Positions 1 through 5,550 of a DNA stretch of 7,881 bases are shown here, one piece after another. This stretch comes from Candidatus Odyssella thessalonicensis. Its GTDB lineage: Bacteria > Pseudomonadota > Alphaproteobacteria > Bin65. The stretch lies in the NCBI GenBank assembly GCA_005240015.1, contig SBBV01000126.1, positions 1-7,881 of the forward strand, given 5' to 3'. Made by a program: the position numbers and the translations under genes. Each line of letters begins with the position of its first letter. The first letter of the stretch is position 1. The notes under the pieces are model-generated. The model was not told the origin of the DNA. It saw only the letters and a program-made list of their open reading frames with translations, and ran no database searches.

Positions 1-2
1 AG

Positions 3-701
3 GAGCGCAAGCGCCTCCAAGACCGCCTCGTCGAGTCGTTCTTCGCGCGGCCCACGGCGCAGCCCTTCGTCGTGAACGTCACCGGCTCGGGCGACCCGTT
101 CGCCTCGCGCATCTTCCGCGATTTCCTGTTCGAGCTCGACCGCACGAAGTTTCCCAACATGCAGGTGAACCTGCAGACCAACGGCGTGCTGTTCACCGAG
201 AAGACCTGGGCGAACCTCGGCAAGATCCACGGCGCCGTCGGCAGCGTGCTGGTCTCGTTCGACGCCGCCACCGCCGCAACCTACGCGATCACGCGCCGCG
301 GCGGCGACTGGAACCAGCTCCTCGCGAACATGGAGTTCATGGCCCGCCTCCGGCGCGAAGGCGCCATCCGCGAGCTCATCATCTACTTCGTCGTGCAGAA
401 GGCGAATTTCCGCGAGATGCCGGATTTCGCCCGCATCGGCAAGCGCTACGGCGTCGACCGCGTGTTCTTCCAACGCGCGGTCAATTGGGGCACCTGGAGC
501 CTGGCCGAGCACGAGGACCAGTGCGTCTGGCACGCACACCATCCGCTCTACGACGAGTTCGCGCGCGTCGTCGCCGACCCCGTGCTCGACGATCCCATCG
601 TCTATCTCGGCAACCTCGCCGAAGCGCGCCGCGCCGCGCTCGCGCATCTCGCGCGCGCAACGAAGCGCCGCTGCCGCGGCTTCCTAGTGGATCGAATCTG
701 A
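3..701 (+). CDS. Radical SAM domain protein, C-terminal part (5' end outside the window)
   Basis: The reading frame is open from the left edge (first full codon at base 3) to the TGA at 699-701, so about 232 C-terminal residues are visible and the true start is upstream; the GTG at 72 is an internal valine. The fold signs are those of a radical SAM TIM barrel after the first strand: a GSGDPF glycine-rich SAM-binding turn at about 84-101, an LQTNG strand at 171-185, a VSFDAAT strand at 252-272, then YFVVQKANF and RVFFQRAVNWGTW. The CxxxCxxC motif that would bind the 4Fe-4S cluster must lie off the left edge and cannot be checked. The C-terminus has only two isolated cysteines and no CxxC clusters, so there is no sign of a SPASM or twitch auxiliary-cluster domain. 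Related proteins are often found with surface-sugar genes, but the substrate cannot be named. It reads toward the acyl-CoA ligase, 367 bases away, so co-transcription is doubtful. Confidence 0.85.
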   Translation, partial: ERKRLQDRLVESFFARPTAQPFVVNVTGSGDPFASRIFRDFLFELDRTKFPNMQVNLQTNGVLFTEKTWANLGKIHGAVGSVLVSFDAATAATYAITRRGGDWNQLLANMEFMARLRREGAIRELIIYFVVQKANFREMPDFARIGKRYGVDRVFFQRAVNWGTWSLAEHEDQCVWHAHHPLYDEFARVVADPVLDDPIVYLGNLAEARRAALAHLARATKRRCRGFLVDRI

Positions 702-725
702 CGTTTGGGGGCCGGACAAGATCGC

Positions 726-838
726 CACGAAGACACGAAGACACGAAGCAAGGGGTTTGGCCTGCGGCGCATATCGGGCGTCTTCGTGACCGCGAGCGCT
801 TCGCGTTCGACCTGTCTTCGTCGCGAATCTTTCGACGC
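726..838. repeat. CACGAAGA tandem block with a degenerate inverted arm
   Basis: Three head-to-tail copies of the octamer CACGAAGA stand at 726-733, 734-741 and 742-748 (the last lacks the final A). The reverse complement TCTTCGTG occurs at 781-788, and a further TCTTCGTCGCGAA-like segment follows at about 814-826, so the block looks like the left arm of an inverted repeat whose right arm has decayed. Copies of CACGAAGACACGAAG in opposed orientation recur, as I recall, in intergenic DNA of many high-GC environmental bacteria, but no search was possible. It is too short and has no spacers, so it is not a CRISPR. The right boundary is approximate. Confidence 0.6.
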
Positions 839-886
839 CGCACCCGAATGCCCGATTTGCTCCACAAAGCGCGGATCTCAGCGAAG

Positions 887-970
887 TCACAGGAGGCGCG
901 GAGACGCAGAGGTCCTTGTGCGCGCCCAGGGCGCGCGCTCGTTTTCTCTGTGCCTCTGCGCCTCCTGTGA
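887..970. repeat. 84-base foldback (inverted repeat) element
   Basis: The arms 887-911 and 946-970 are reverse complements at 22 of 25 positions; each outer end reads TCACAGGAGGCGC, with 13 perfect matches before the first mismatch. The 34-base centre holds a second, perfect dyad, GCGCGCCC/GGGCGCGC at 920-927 and 929-936 around a single A. The whole element can therefore fold into one long hairpin with a GC-rich tip. The arms are made of degenerate GCAGAG/GGCGC units, a pattern I associate with dispersed intergenic repeats. No T-tract follows, so it is not a standard intrinsic terminator, although it could still slow or block transcription coming from the radical SAM gene. Confidence 0.75.
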
Positions 971-1068
971 ACGTTGACTAGCCCGCAAGCCAGCCCGCGA
1001 ATGCGATACCCGCTTGCCTCCGCGCCGCCGGGTCGTGTACGCGTCATGCCTCTCATTCGCCCGCGCGC

Positions 1069-2577
1069 ATGTATCCGATCGACAATCTCTATCGCGGCTG
1101 GCGCCGCCGCCCCGACGCCGTCGCGGTCGAGGACGGCGCGCGCGGGCTCGGGTATGCGGAGCTCGTCGAGCGGGTCGAGGCCCTCGCGGTGGCGCTGCAG
1201 GCGCGTTTTCCGCAGCCGCAGGCGCGGATCGGAATCTGCGGCTACAACACGATCGAGCACGTCACGGCGATTCTCGCGGTCTACGCCGCCGGCCATACCT
1301 GGGTGGCGCTCAATCCGCGCAACGGCAAGCCCGAGCTCGATGCCATCATCGGCTCGACGCGCCTCGATCTCATCATCGCGGACGAGAACTGCCTCGACCG
1401 CTTCACGCTGCCCGATCTCCCGCTGATCCTCGGCGAGACCGATGGCAAGCGCAACGACTCGAGCATCGCCGCGCTCATTGCGGCGCATCGTGGCGCACGG
1501 CCGCGGCGCCACGCGCTGCCGCTCGACGCCGCGCAGACGATCAAGTTCACCGGCGGCTCGACCGGGCGGCCCAAGGGCGTGGTGCAGTCCTATCGCTGCG
1601 TCAACACCTCGATCGCGAGCTATCTCCATCATTTCCGCTTCGGCGCCGACGATGTGAACCTCTGCGCCGCGCCGGTGACGCACGGCTCCTCGCACTATCT
1701 CTTGCCGATCCTGTCGATGGGCGGACGCCACGTGCTGCTGGAGCAACCCAGGCCGGCGGCGATCCTCGACGCGATCGAGCGTGCGCGCGTCACGACGTCG
1801 TTCATGCCCCCCACGATGATCTACGCGCTGATGGCCGAGCCCGGATTCGCGCGCCGCGACGTCTCGAGCCTCAGGCATCTCCAATACGGCGCCGCACCGA
1901 TGCCGCCGGACCGCATCCGGGAGGCGCGCGCAAAGTTCGGCGACTGCATCGAGGTCGTCTACGGCCAGACCGAAGCGCCAATGATGATCACCTGCATGAC
2001 CGCGGCGGAACTCGCCGACGAGGACAATCTCGCTTCGGTCGGCCGCGCCACGTTCCTGATGGACGTGGCGATGATGGACGACAAGGGGCGCATCCTGCCG
2101 CCGGGCGAGATGGGCGAGATCGTCTGCCGTGGCGACCTCATCATGAACGGCTATCTCGACATGCCGGAAGAGACGGCGAAAACCATCGTCGACGGCTGGC
2201 TCCACACCGGCGATGCCGGCACGATCGACGCGCGCGGCTACGTCTTCATCAAGGACCGTATCCGCGACATGATCATCTCGGGCGGCTTCAACGTGTATCC
2301 GACCGATGTCGAGGCCGCGCTCGCGCAGCACCCGGCCGTGCACGAGTGCATCGTGTTCGGCGTGCCCGATCCCAAATGGGGCGAGCGCGTCGAGGCCGCG
2401 ATCCAACTGAAGCCGGGCGCCGCGTTCGACGAGGCCGGCATCGTCGGCTTCTTGAAAGAGCGCGTGGGCTCGGTGAAGACACCAAAGAAGATCCATGTCG
2501 CCGCGCAGCTGCCGAAGAGCGCCGTCGGCAAGGTGCTGCGCCGCGAGGCAAGGCGGCTGTTCGCGGAAAACAGCTGA
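1069..2577 (+). CDS. AMP-forming acyl-CoA synthetase (acyl-CoA ligase / ANL superfamily)
   Basis: This 502-residue protein should activate a carboxylic acid with ATP to an acyl-adenylate and then transfer the acyl group to CoA. It has the ANL signatures in order: the phosphate-binding loop FTGGSTGRPKG at residues 160-170, YGQTE at 298-302, the ATP-ribose-binding aspartate in GWLHTGD (D382), the hinge region KDRIRDMIISGGFNVYP at 395-411, and the C-terminal catalytic lysine in PKSAVGKVLRRE (K488). The P-loop has glycine where many relatives have serine (GGSTG for SGTTG), a mild variation. The length is normal for short- to medium-chain or aromatic-acid ligases. There is no signal peptide or transmembrane segment, so it is cytoplasmic. 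The ATG at 1069 starts directly before the family-typical N-terminus (LYRGWRRRPDAVAV); no clear Shine-Dalgarno sequence precedes it. The substrate cannot be assigned, and no beta-oxidation gene adjoins it. The long open frame antisense to it is a composition artefact. Confidence 0.95.
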   Translation: MYPIDNLYRGWRRRPDAVAVEDGARGLGYAELVERVEALAVALQARFPQPQARIGICGYNTIEHVTAILAVYAAGHTWVALNPRNGKPELDAIIGSTRLDLIIADENCLDRFTLPDLPLILGETDGKRNDSSIAALIAAHRGARPRRHALPLDAAQTIKFTGGSTGRPKGVVQSYRCVNTSIASYLHHFRFGADDVNLCAAPVTHGSSHYLLPILSMGGRHVLLEQPRPAAILDAIERARVTTSFMPPTMIYALMAEPGFARRDVSSLRHLQYGAAPMPPDRIREARAKFGDCIEVVYGQTEAPMMITCMTAAELADEDNLASVGRATFLMDVAMMDDKGRILPPGEMGEIVCRGDLIMNGYLDMPEETAKTIVDGWLHTGDAGTIDARGYVFIKDRIRDMIISGGFNVYPTDVEAALAQHPAVHECIVFGVPDPKWGERVEAAIQLKPGAAFDEAGIVGFLKERVGSVKTPKKIHVAAQLPKSAVGKVLRREARRLFAENS

Positions 2578-2592
2578 ACCGTATCCGGCAGC

Positions 2593-2919
2593 TCAGTCGA
2601 GAAGTTCGGCCGAGATCGCCCGCCGGACCTCTATCCTCTCGGCCCGGCTCAGATACGGATTGTTGTCGGGCGGACGCAGCGTCGCCGGCGCTCTGCGCAC
2701 CTGCTTTTACACGAGCTGCTTGATCGCGGCTCGGGTCGCGAACAGTCTTTCGCGCTCGGTCGCGGAGAGCTTGGCGACATCGCCGCACGAGGCGATCTAG
2801 GAAGACGACTGCTTCAGGTGCTCGAAGTCGTAGGTCGTCAGGTTCGCGCAGCTTTGGGCGCTGGCTTCTGCCGGTACAGTCACGACTACCACGGCGAGAA
2901 TCATCGTTCTGGAACGCAT
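2593..2919 (-). pseudogene. Small exported protein gene broken by two in-frame stops
   Basis: Reading leftwards from the ATG at 2919-2917, a single frame runs 109 codons to the TGA at 2595-2593, interrupted by TAG at 2799-2797 (codon 41) and TAA at 2709-2707 (codon 71), with no frameshift. A strong GGAGG lies at 2930-2926, six bases before the ATG. The N-terminus is a textbook Sec signal peptide: basic MRSRT, hydrophobic MILAVVVVTV, and a likely cleavage after ASA at residues 19-21, leaving a mature QSCANL start. Cysteines at 24 and 45 could form a disulfide in the periplasm. The segment after the second stop still looks protein-like (PPDNNPYLSRAERIEVRRAI). I do not recognise the family. AGA, AGG, ATA and GTA codons, scarce in the neighbours, suggest relaxed selection. 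The gene lies 47 bases downstream of the coiled-coil gene on the same strand and ends 15 bases from the convergent ligase gene. A remaining 40-residue product, or stop readthrough, is possible but less likely. Confidence 0.6.
2608..2644. repeat. Perfect 8-bp inverted repeat, possible hairpin between convergent genes
   Basis: GGCCGAGA at 2608-2615 is matched by TCTCGGCC at 2637-2644, leaving a 21-base loop. It starts 31 bases after the ligase stop codon, where a transcript-ending hairpin would be expected, but no T-run follows on either strand. It also lies inside the last codons of the broken minus-strand gene, so the pairing may be chance in GC-rich DNA. Confidence 0.3.
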
Positions 2920-2966
2920 GCTATTCCTCCATTCGCGCAGCGTGAGCGGGGCGGGATGGGGACCCG

Positions 2967-3656
2967 TCAGTGCGCCTTCGGTGCCGCGTCCTCGGCGATG
3001 GTCGAGGGCGCAGCGGCGGGCTCGCCGCCGTTGCCGGCATTGGCCGCGCTGACGCGAATCTGATCGAGCGCGGTCCCGGCCTCGCCAAGCGAGACCTTGG
3101 CCGCGTCGACGATGCGCCGGATCTCGTCGAGCGCGCGGCCGAGGCTCTCCGCCTGCGTCCGGGCGGCCTTCTCGGCAGCCTCAGCCGCGCGCAGCCGCGC
3201 GGCCGCTTCCGCCCGCTCCGCTTCGAGTTGGCCGGCAAGCTGATCGACCTGGTTGGCGAGCTGATGCGACCGCTTCGTCTCGACCTCGAGCGCATGCGCG
3301 CAGGCCGATGCGCCCTCGATGCAGTCGGCAAGGCGATGGTTGACCGCGTCGAGATCGCGGATGTGCCCGGCGAGTTGCGCGTCGCGGGCCGCAAGTTCGG
3401 AACCGTGTCGCATCGCCTGCGCCTCGAGCTCCGCGCGATGGCGCGCCGCCATTGCCTCGTGCTCGGTCCGGTGCTGCGCCTCGCGCGACTCGAGCTCCGC
3501 CTGATGCTGGGTCTCGCGAGCGGCCAGCTCGGCGCGATGACGCTCCCCGAGCGTGTCCCGCTCGCGGCGCACGGCACGGCGTCCGCGCATGAGACAGATC
3601 GCCGCGGCCGCGCCCGCGACGCCGACTGCAATGACAAGCCCCCAGATCCAGGCCAT
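2967..3656 (-). CDS. Membrane-anchored coiled-coil protein with hendecad repeats
   Basis: The protein has 229 residues. The ATG at 3656-3654 has a GAGGGGG ribosome binding site just upstream and begins directly before the hydrophobic segment, so it is preferred over upstream starts that would add an arginine-rich tail. Residues 3-23 (WIWGLVIAVGVAGAAAAICLM) form one transmembrane helix followed by RGRRAVRRER, which predicts the N-terminus outside and a long cytoplasmic tail by the positive-inside rule. Residues 40-94 are five 11-residue repeats each starting with histidine (H40, H51, H62, H73, H84) with the pattern HxxELxxRxxQ. A longer Ala/Glu/Arg-rich helical region follows to about residue 205, with a LGRALDEIRRIVDAAK stretch, then a disordered tail rich in Ala and Pro (GNGGEPAAAPS). 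No catalytic motif is visible and I do not recognise the family; a scaffold or envelope-tethered structural role is inference. The plus-strand frame over the same bases is a shadow. Confidence 0.8.
   Translation of the reverse strand: MAWIWGLVIAVGVAGAAAAICLMRGRRAVRRERDTLGERHRAELAARETQHQAELESREAQHRTEHEAMAARHRAELEAQAMRHGSELAARDAQLAGHIRDLDAVNHRLADCIEGASACAHALEVETKRSHQLANQVDQLAGQLEAERAEAAARLRAAEAAEKAARTQAESLGRALDEIRRIVDAAKVSLGEAGTALDQIRVSAANAGNGGEPAAAPSTIAEDAAPKAH
3375..3539 (-). repeat. Five in-frame 33-base units coding for an 11-residue repeat
   Basis: Five consecutive 33-base units code for residues 40-94 of the coiled-coil protein. Every unit opens with a histidine codon; Glu is at unit position 4 and Leu at position 5 in four of five units, the third having HRTEH. 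The units differ in many positions, so the repeat is old or held by protein-level selection rather than a fresh tandem duplication. Confidence 0.75.
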
Positions 3657-3790
3657 GGCGCCCCCTCGCACGCGCGGCCTTGCTTCGTGTCCGATTAAAC
3701 CTCCTAGATCGCCGCTCTGCAATCGCCGGCGGCGGGCGCGAAGCGCCGTCCCGGCATGGCGCGGGCGCTTCGGATGGCGTTCCAACGGCG

Positions 3791-3821
3791 CACGCTTCGC
3801 ATTAAAAGCGTGGGCGCTTTT
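3791..3821 (+). promoter_or_regulatory. Two overlapping, mutually exclusive hairpins before the flavin reductase start
   Basis: CACGCTT at 3791-3797 pairs with AAGCGTG at 3806-3812 (loop of 8). AAAAGCG at 3804-3810 pairs perfectly with CGCTTTT at 3815-3821 (loop of 4). The shared segment 3804-3812 can join only one stem at a time. The second stem ends two bases before the GGGGGAA ribosome binding site at 3824-3830. This could be an attenuator-like leader or, as DNA, an operator dyad. Both readings are inference, since no transcription start is known. Confidence 0.35.
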
Positions 3822-3838
3822 CCGGGGGAACGATCGCA

Positions 3839-4411
3839 ATGCCGGCCAAGATCCTCGCCTTTTCGGGCAGCTCGCGCAAAGGCTCGCTCAACAAGAAGCT
3901 GCTCGCGATCGCGGTGCGCGAGGGCCGCGCGATGGGCGCCGACATCACCGAGATCGACCTGCGTGACTTCGCGCTGCCGATCTATGACGGCGACATCGAG
4001 GCGAAGGGCTGGCCCGAGGGCATGCTGCGCTTGCGCGCGCTCTTCAAGGGGCACAACGCGCTCTTGATCGTGACGCCCGAATACAATGGCGGCGTGGCGC
4101 CGCTCACCAAGAACGCCATCGACTGGGTCTCGCGCCCGTTCGAGGGCGAGCCCACCTGCGCCGTGATCGCGGGCAAGGTGGCGGCGATCATGTCGGCGTC
4201 GGTGGGACCGGTCGGCGGCTCGCGCCAGCAGGCGCATCTGCGCGTCTCGTGCCAGGTGATGCGCGTGATTCTGGTGCCGGAGACCGTGCACATCCCGTTC
4301 GCCGACAAGGCCTTCAATGAGGACGGTTCGCTCGTGAGCAAAGGCGTGCACGATGCCGCCGTGCTGGTCGTGCGCCGGCTCGTCGAGATCGCGAACAAGC
4401 TCAATCCATGA
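3839..4411 (+). CDS. NADPH-dependent FMN reductase family flavoprotein (quinone/chromate reductase-like)
   Basis: This 190-residue cytoplasmic protein has the flavodoxin-like fold of the NADPH-dependent FMN reductase family, whose members reduce flavins, quinones, azo dyes or chromate using NAD(P)H. The FMN-phosphate loop [12 protein letters not shown] is at residues 10-21, following the first strand KILAFS. The isoalloxazine-contacting segment [18 protein letters not shown] is at 79-96, and a [14 protein letters not shown] loop at roughly 122-135 fits the third flavin-contact region. Length is typical for the family. The ATG at 3839 follows a GGGGGAA ribosome binding site (3824-3830) and begins right before strand 1, so the start is secure. 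Its stop TGA (4409-4411) shares its last base with the Shine-Dalgarno sequence of the aldo/keto reductase, which implies a coupled operon. Two alternative hairpins lie immediately upstream. The exact substrate (ChrR-like, azoreductase-like or general quinone reductase) cannot be told from sequence. Confidence 0.92.
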   Translation: MPAKILAFSGSSRKGSLNKKLLAIAVREGRAMGADITEIDLRDFALPIYDGDIEAKGWPEGMLRLRALFKGHNALLIVTPEYNGGVAPLTKNAIDWVSRPFEGEPTCAVIAGKVAAIMSASVGPVGGSRQQAHLRVSCQVMRVILVPETVHIPFADKAFNEDGSLVSKGVHDAAVLVVRRLVEIANKLNP

Positions 4412-4416
4412 GGAGG
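4411..4416 (+). promoter_or_regulatory. Ribosome binding site overlapping the upstream stop codon
   Basis: AGGAGG at 4411-4416 lies five bases before the ATG at 4422, and its first A is the last base of the flavin reductase TGA. This fixes the aldo/keto reductase start against the in-frame upstream ATG at 4353 and suggests translational coupling of the two genes. Confidence 0.85.
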
Positions 4417-4421
4417 AAACC

Positions 4422-5414
4422 ATGAAGAAGCGTCCGCTCGGCCGCACCGGCGTCTCGCTCTCCGCCATCGGCCTCGGCTGCATGGGCATGTCGATGGCCT
4501 ACGGCACGCGCGACGACGCCGAGTCGATCAGGACCGTGCACCGCGCGCTCGAGCTCGGCATCGATCATCTCGATTCGGCCGAGCTCTACGGCGACGGCCA
4601 CAACGAGGAGCTGCTCGGCACGGCGCTCGAGGACCGTCGCGACAAGGCCTTCGTCGTCACCAAGTTCCACAACGGCGTCAAGAACCGGCGCAATCCCGAA
4701 GGCATCGCCGAGAAGGGCACGGCCTATGTGAAGAAGGCCTGCGAGCTGAGCCTTGCGCGCCTCGGCATGGACTACATCGACCTCTACTACACGCACCGCG
4801 TCGATCCGGTGAACCCGGTCGAGGAGGTCGTGAGCGCGATGGACGCGCTCCGCCGCGAGGGCAAGATCCGCTTCATCGGCCTGTCCGAGGCGGGAGCGGA
4901 GACGCTCAGGCGCGCGGCCAAAGTGGCGCCGATCGCGGCGCTCCAGACCGAGTACTCGCTCTGGAGCCGCGACGAGGCCGAGCAGAAGATGCTGCCGGTC
5001 TGCCGCGAGCTCGGCATCGCCTATGTCGCCTACTCGCCGATGGGCCGCGGCTTCCTGACCGGGCAGTTCAAGACGCCCGAGGCGCTGCCGCAGGGCGATC
5101 GCCGCCACGAGCATCCGCGCTTCCAGAAGGAGCATCTCTTGAAGAACACGACGCTGCTGCCGCCGCTCGAGAACATGGCGGCGCGCAAGAAATGCACGCC
5201 GGCGCAGCTGGCGCTCGCCTGGGTGCTGCACAAGGGCGACGACATCCTGCCGATTCCCGGCACCAAGCGGCGGAAATGGCTCGAGGAAAACGTCGCCGCG
5301 CTCGAAATTTCACTGAGCGCCGCCGAGCTCGTCGAGCTCGAACGCGCCTTCCCGCTCGGCATCACGTCGGGCACGCGCTATCCCGAACCGCTGATGAAAT
5401 CGCTCGGGCGCTAG
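4422..5414 (+). CDS. Aldo/keto reductase
   Basis: This 330-residue NADPH-dependent oxidoreductase should reduce aldehydes or ketones to alcohols in the cytoplasm. All four catalytic residues of the (beta/alpha)8-barrel family are present: D51 in [12 protein letters not shown]56, K81 in FVVTKF and H125 in YYTHRVDP. The N-terminus [21 protein letters not shown] is typical of the AKR11/AKR13-like group (YajO/PhdE/YakC-type). The late segment [19 protein letters not shown] forms the NADPH phosphate-binding loop. Its start is set by an AGGAGG five bases upstream that overlaps the end of the flavin reductase gene. Being paired with a flavin/quinone reductase suggests a shared role in reducing electrophilic carbonyls and quinones; this is inference from the operon. 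The gene ends nine bases before a large inverted repeat that separates it from the convergent kinase gene. The physiological substrate is unknown. Confidence 0.95.
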   Translation: MKKRPLGRTGVSLSAIGLGCMGMSMAYGTRDDAESIRTVHRALELGIDHLDSAELYGDGHNEELLGTALEDRRDKAFVVTKFHNGVKNRRNPEGIAEKGTAYVKKACELSLARLGMDYIDLYYTHRVDPVNPVEEVVSAMDALRREGKIRFIGLSEAGAETLRRAAKVAPIAALQTEYSLWSRDEAEQKMLPVCRELGIAYVAYSPMGRGFLTGQFKTPEALPQGDRRHEHPRFQKEHLLKNTTLLPPLENMAARKKCTPAQLALAWVLHKGDDILPIPGTKRRKWLEENVAALEISLSAAELVELERAFPLGITSGTRYPEPLMKSLGR

Positions 5415-5422
5415 AACCGAAA

Positions 5423-5545
5423 CCGTCATCCTGAGCGCAGCGAAGGATCTGGCACGCGCGAGAAAGGCTCGTGGCGACGTGGACCGTCGGCGCACGCAAT
5501 CATTGCTGCATCCGGAAGATCCTTTTGCTCCGCTCAGGATGACGG
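5423..5545. repeat. 123-base inverted repeat between convergent genes (possible two-way terminator)
   Basis: The left arm at 5423-5450 (28 bases, beginning CCGTCATCCTGAGCGCAGCG) is matched by an inverted right arm at 5517-5545 (29 bases, ending CCGCTCAGGATGACGG). They pair without a break in an outer 13-base block and an inner AGATCCTT block, with a small mismatched patch and a one-base length difference between. The 66-base centre shows no gene. The GTCATCCTGAG...GAAGGATCT pattern is one I recognise from dispersed intergenic repeats in many proteobacteria. It sits 8 bases after the aldo/keto reductase stop and 5 bases before the kinase stop, so a transcript from either gene would carry the full hairpin, which could protect or end both mRNAs. 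Confidence 0.8.
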
Positions 5546-5550
5546 GAAGG

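Larger units (their letters stand above)
702..1068. other. Intergenic region rich in repeat elements, no gene
   Basis: This 367-base gap between the radical SAM gene and the acyl-CoA ligase holds no credible coding sequence; the short open frames here are arginine- and serine-rich and lack ribosome binding sites. It is largely filled by two repeat-like structures, the CACGAAGA block starting at 726 and the foldback at 887-970, with lower-GC sequence between and around them. The 98 bases after the foldback must contain the ligase promoter. A TTGACT at 974-979 resembles a -35 box, but no -10 box stands at normal spacing, so I do not call a promoter. Confidence 0.7.

Noticed and set aside
726..788. 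Possible CRISPR array from the repeated CACGAAGA units
   Set aside because: The units are 8 bases long, directly abutting and without spacers, and no cas gene is present.
974..1010. Promoter for the acyl-CoA ligase from TTGACT at 974-979
   Set aside because: No -10-like hexamer lies 16-18 bases downstream; the nearest candidate (GATACC) is about 25 bases away.
481..2496. Very long minus-strand open frame (671 codons) antisense to the acyl-CoA ligase
   Set aside because: It covers the ligase motifs in the antisense direction, is made mostly of Arg, Ala, Asp and His, and shows no domain. It is a product of high GC and third-position bias.
1014..2723. Plus-strand open frame of 569 codons overlapping the ligase in another frame
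   Set aside because: Extremely arginine- and alanine-rich with no motif; the frame with all ANL signatures is the one at 1069-2577.
2970..3698. Plus-strand open frame of 242 codons over the coiled-coil gene
   Set aside because: The minus strand has a good start, transmembrane helix and regular 11-residue repeats. The plus-strand product is simply its complement and lacks a ribosome binding site.
3699..3705. Perfect AGGAGGT on the minus strand upstream of the coiled-coil gene
   Set aside because: No ATG, GTG or TTG follows at a workable distance. The start at 3656 has its own GAGGGGG site, so this match is probably chance.
3704..4489. Minus-strand open frame of 261 codons antisense to the flavin reductase
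   Set aside because: Shadow of a gene with clear FMN-binding motifs; the product is His/Arg/Asp-rich without a recognisable fold.
4401..5231. Minus-strand open frame of 276 codons antisense to the aldo/keto reductase
   Set aside because: Shadow of a gene with a complete catalytic tetrad; low-complexity composition.
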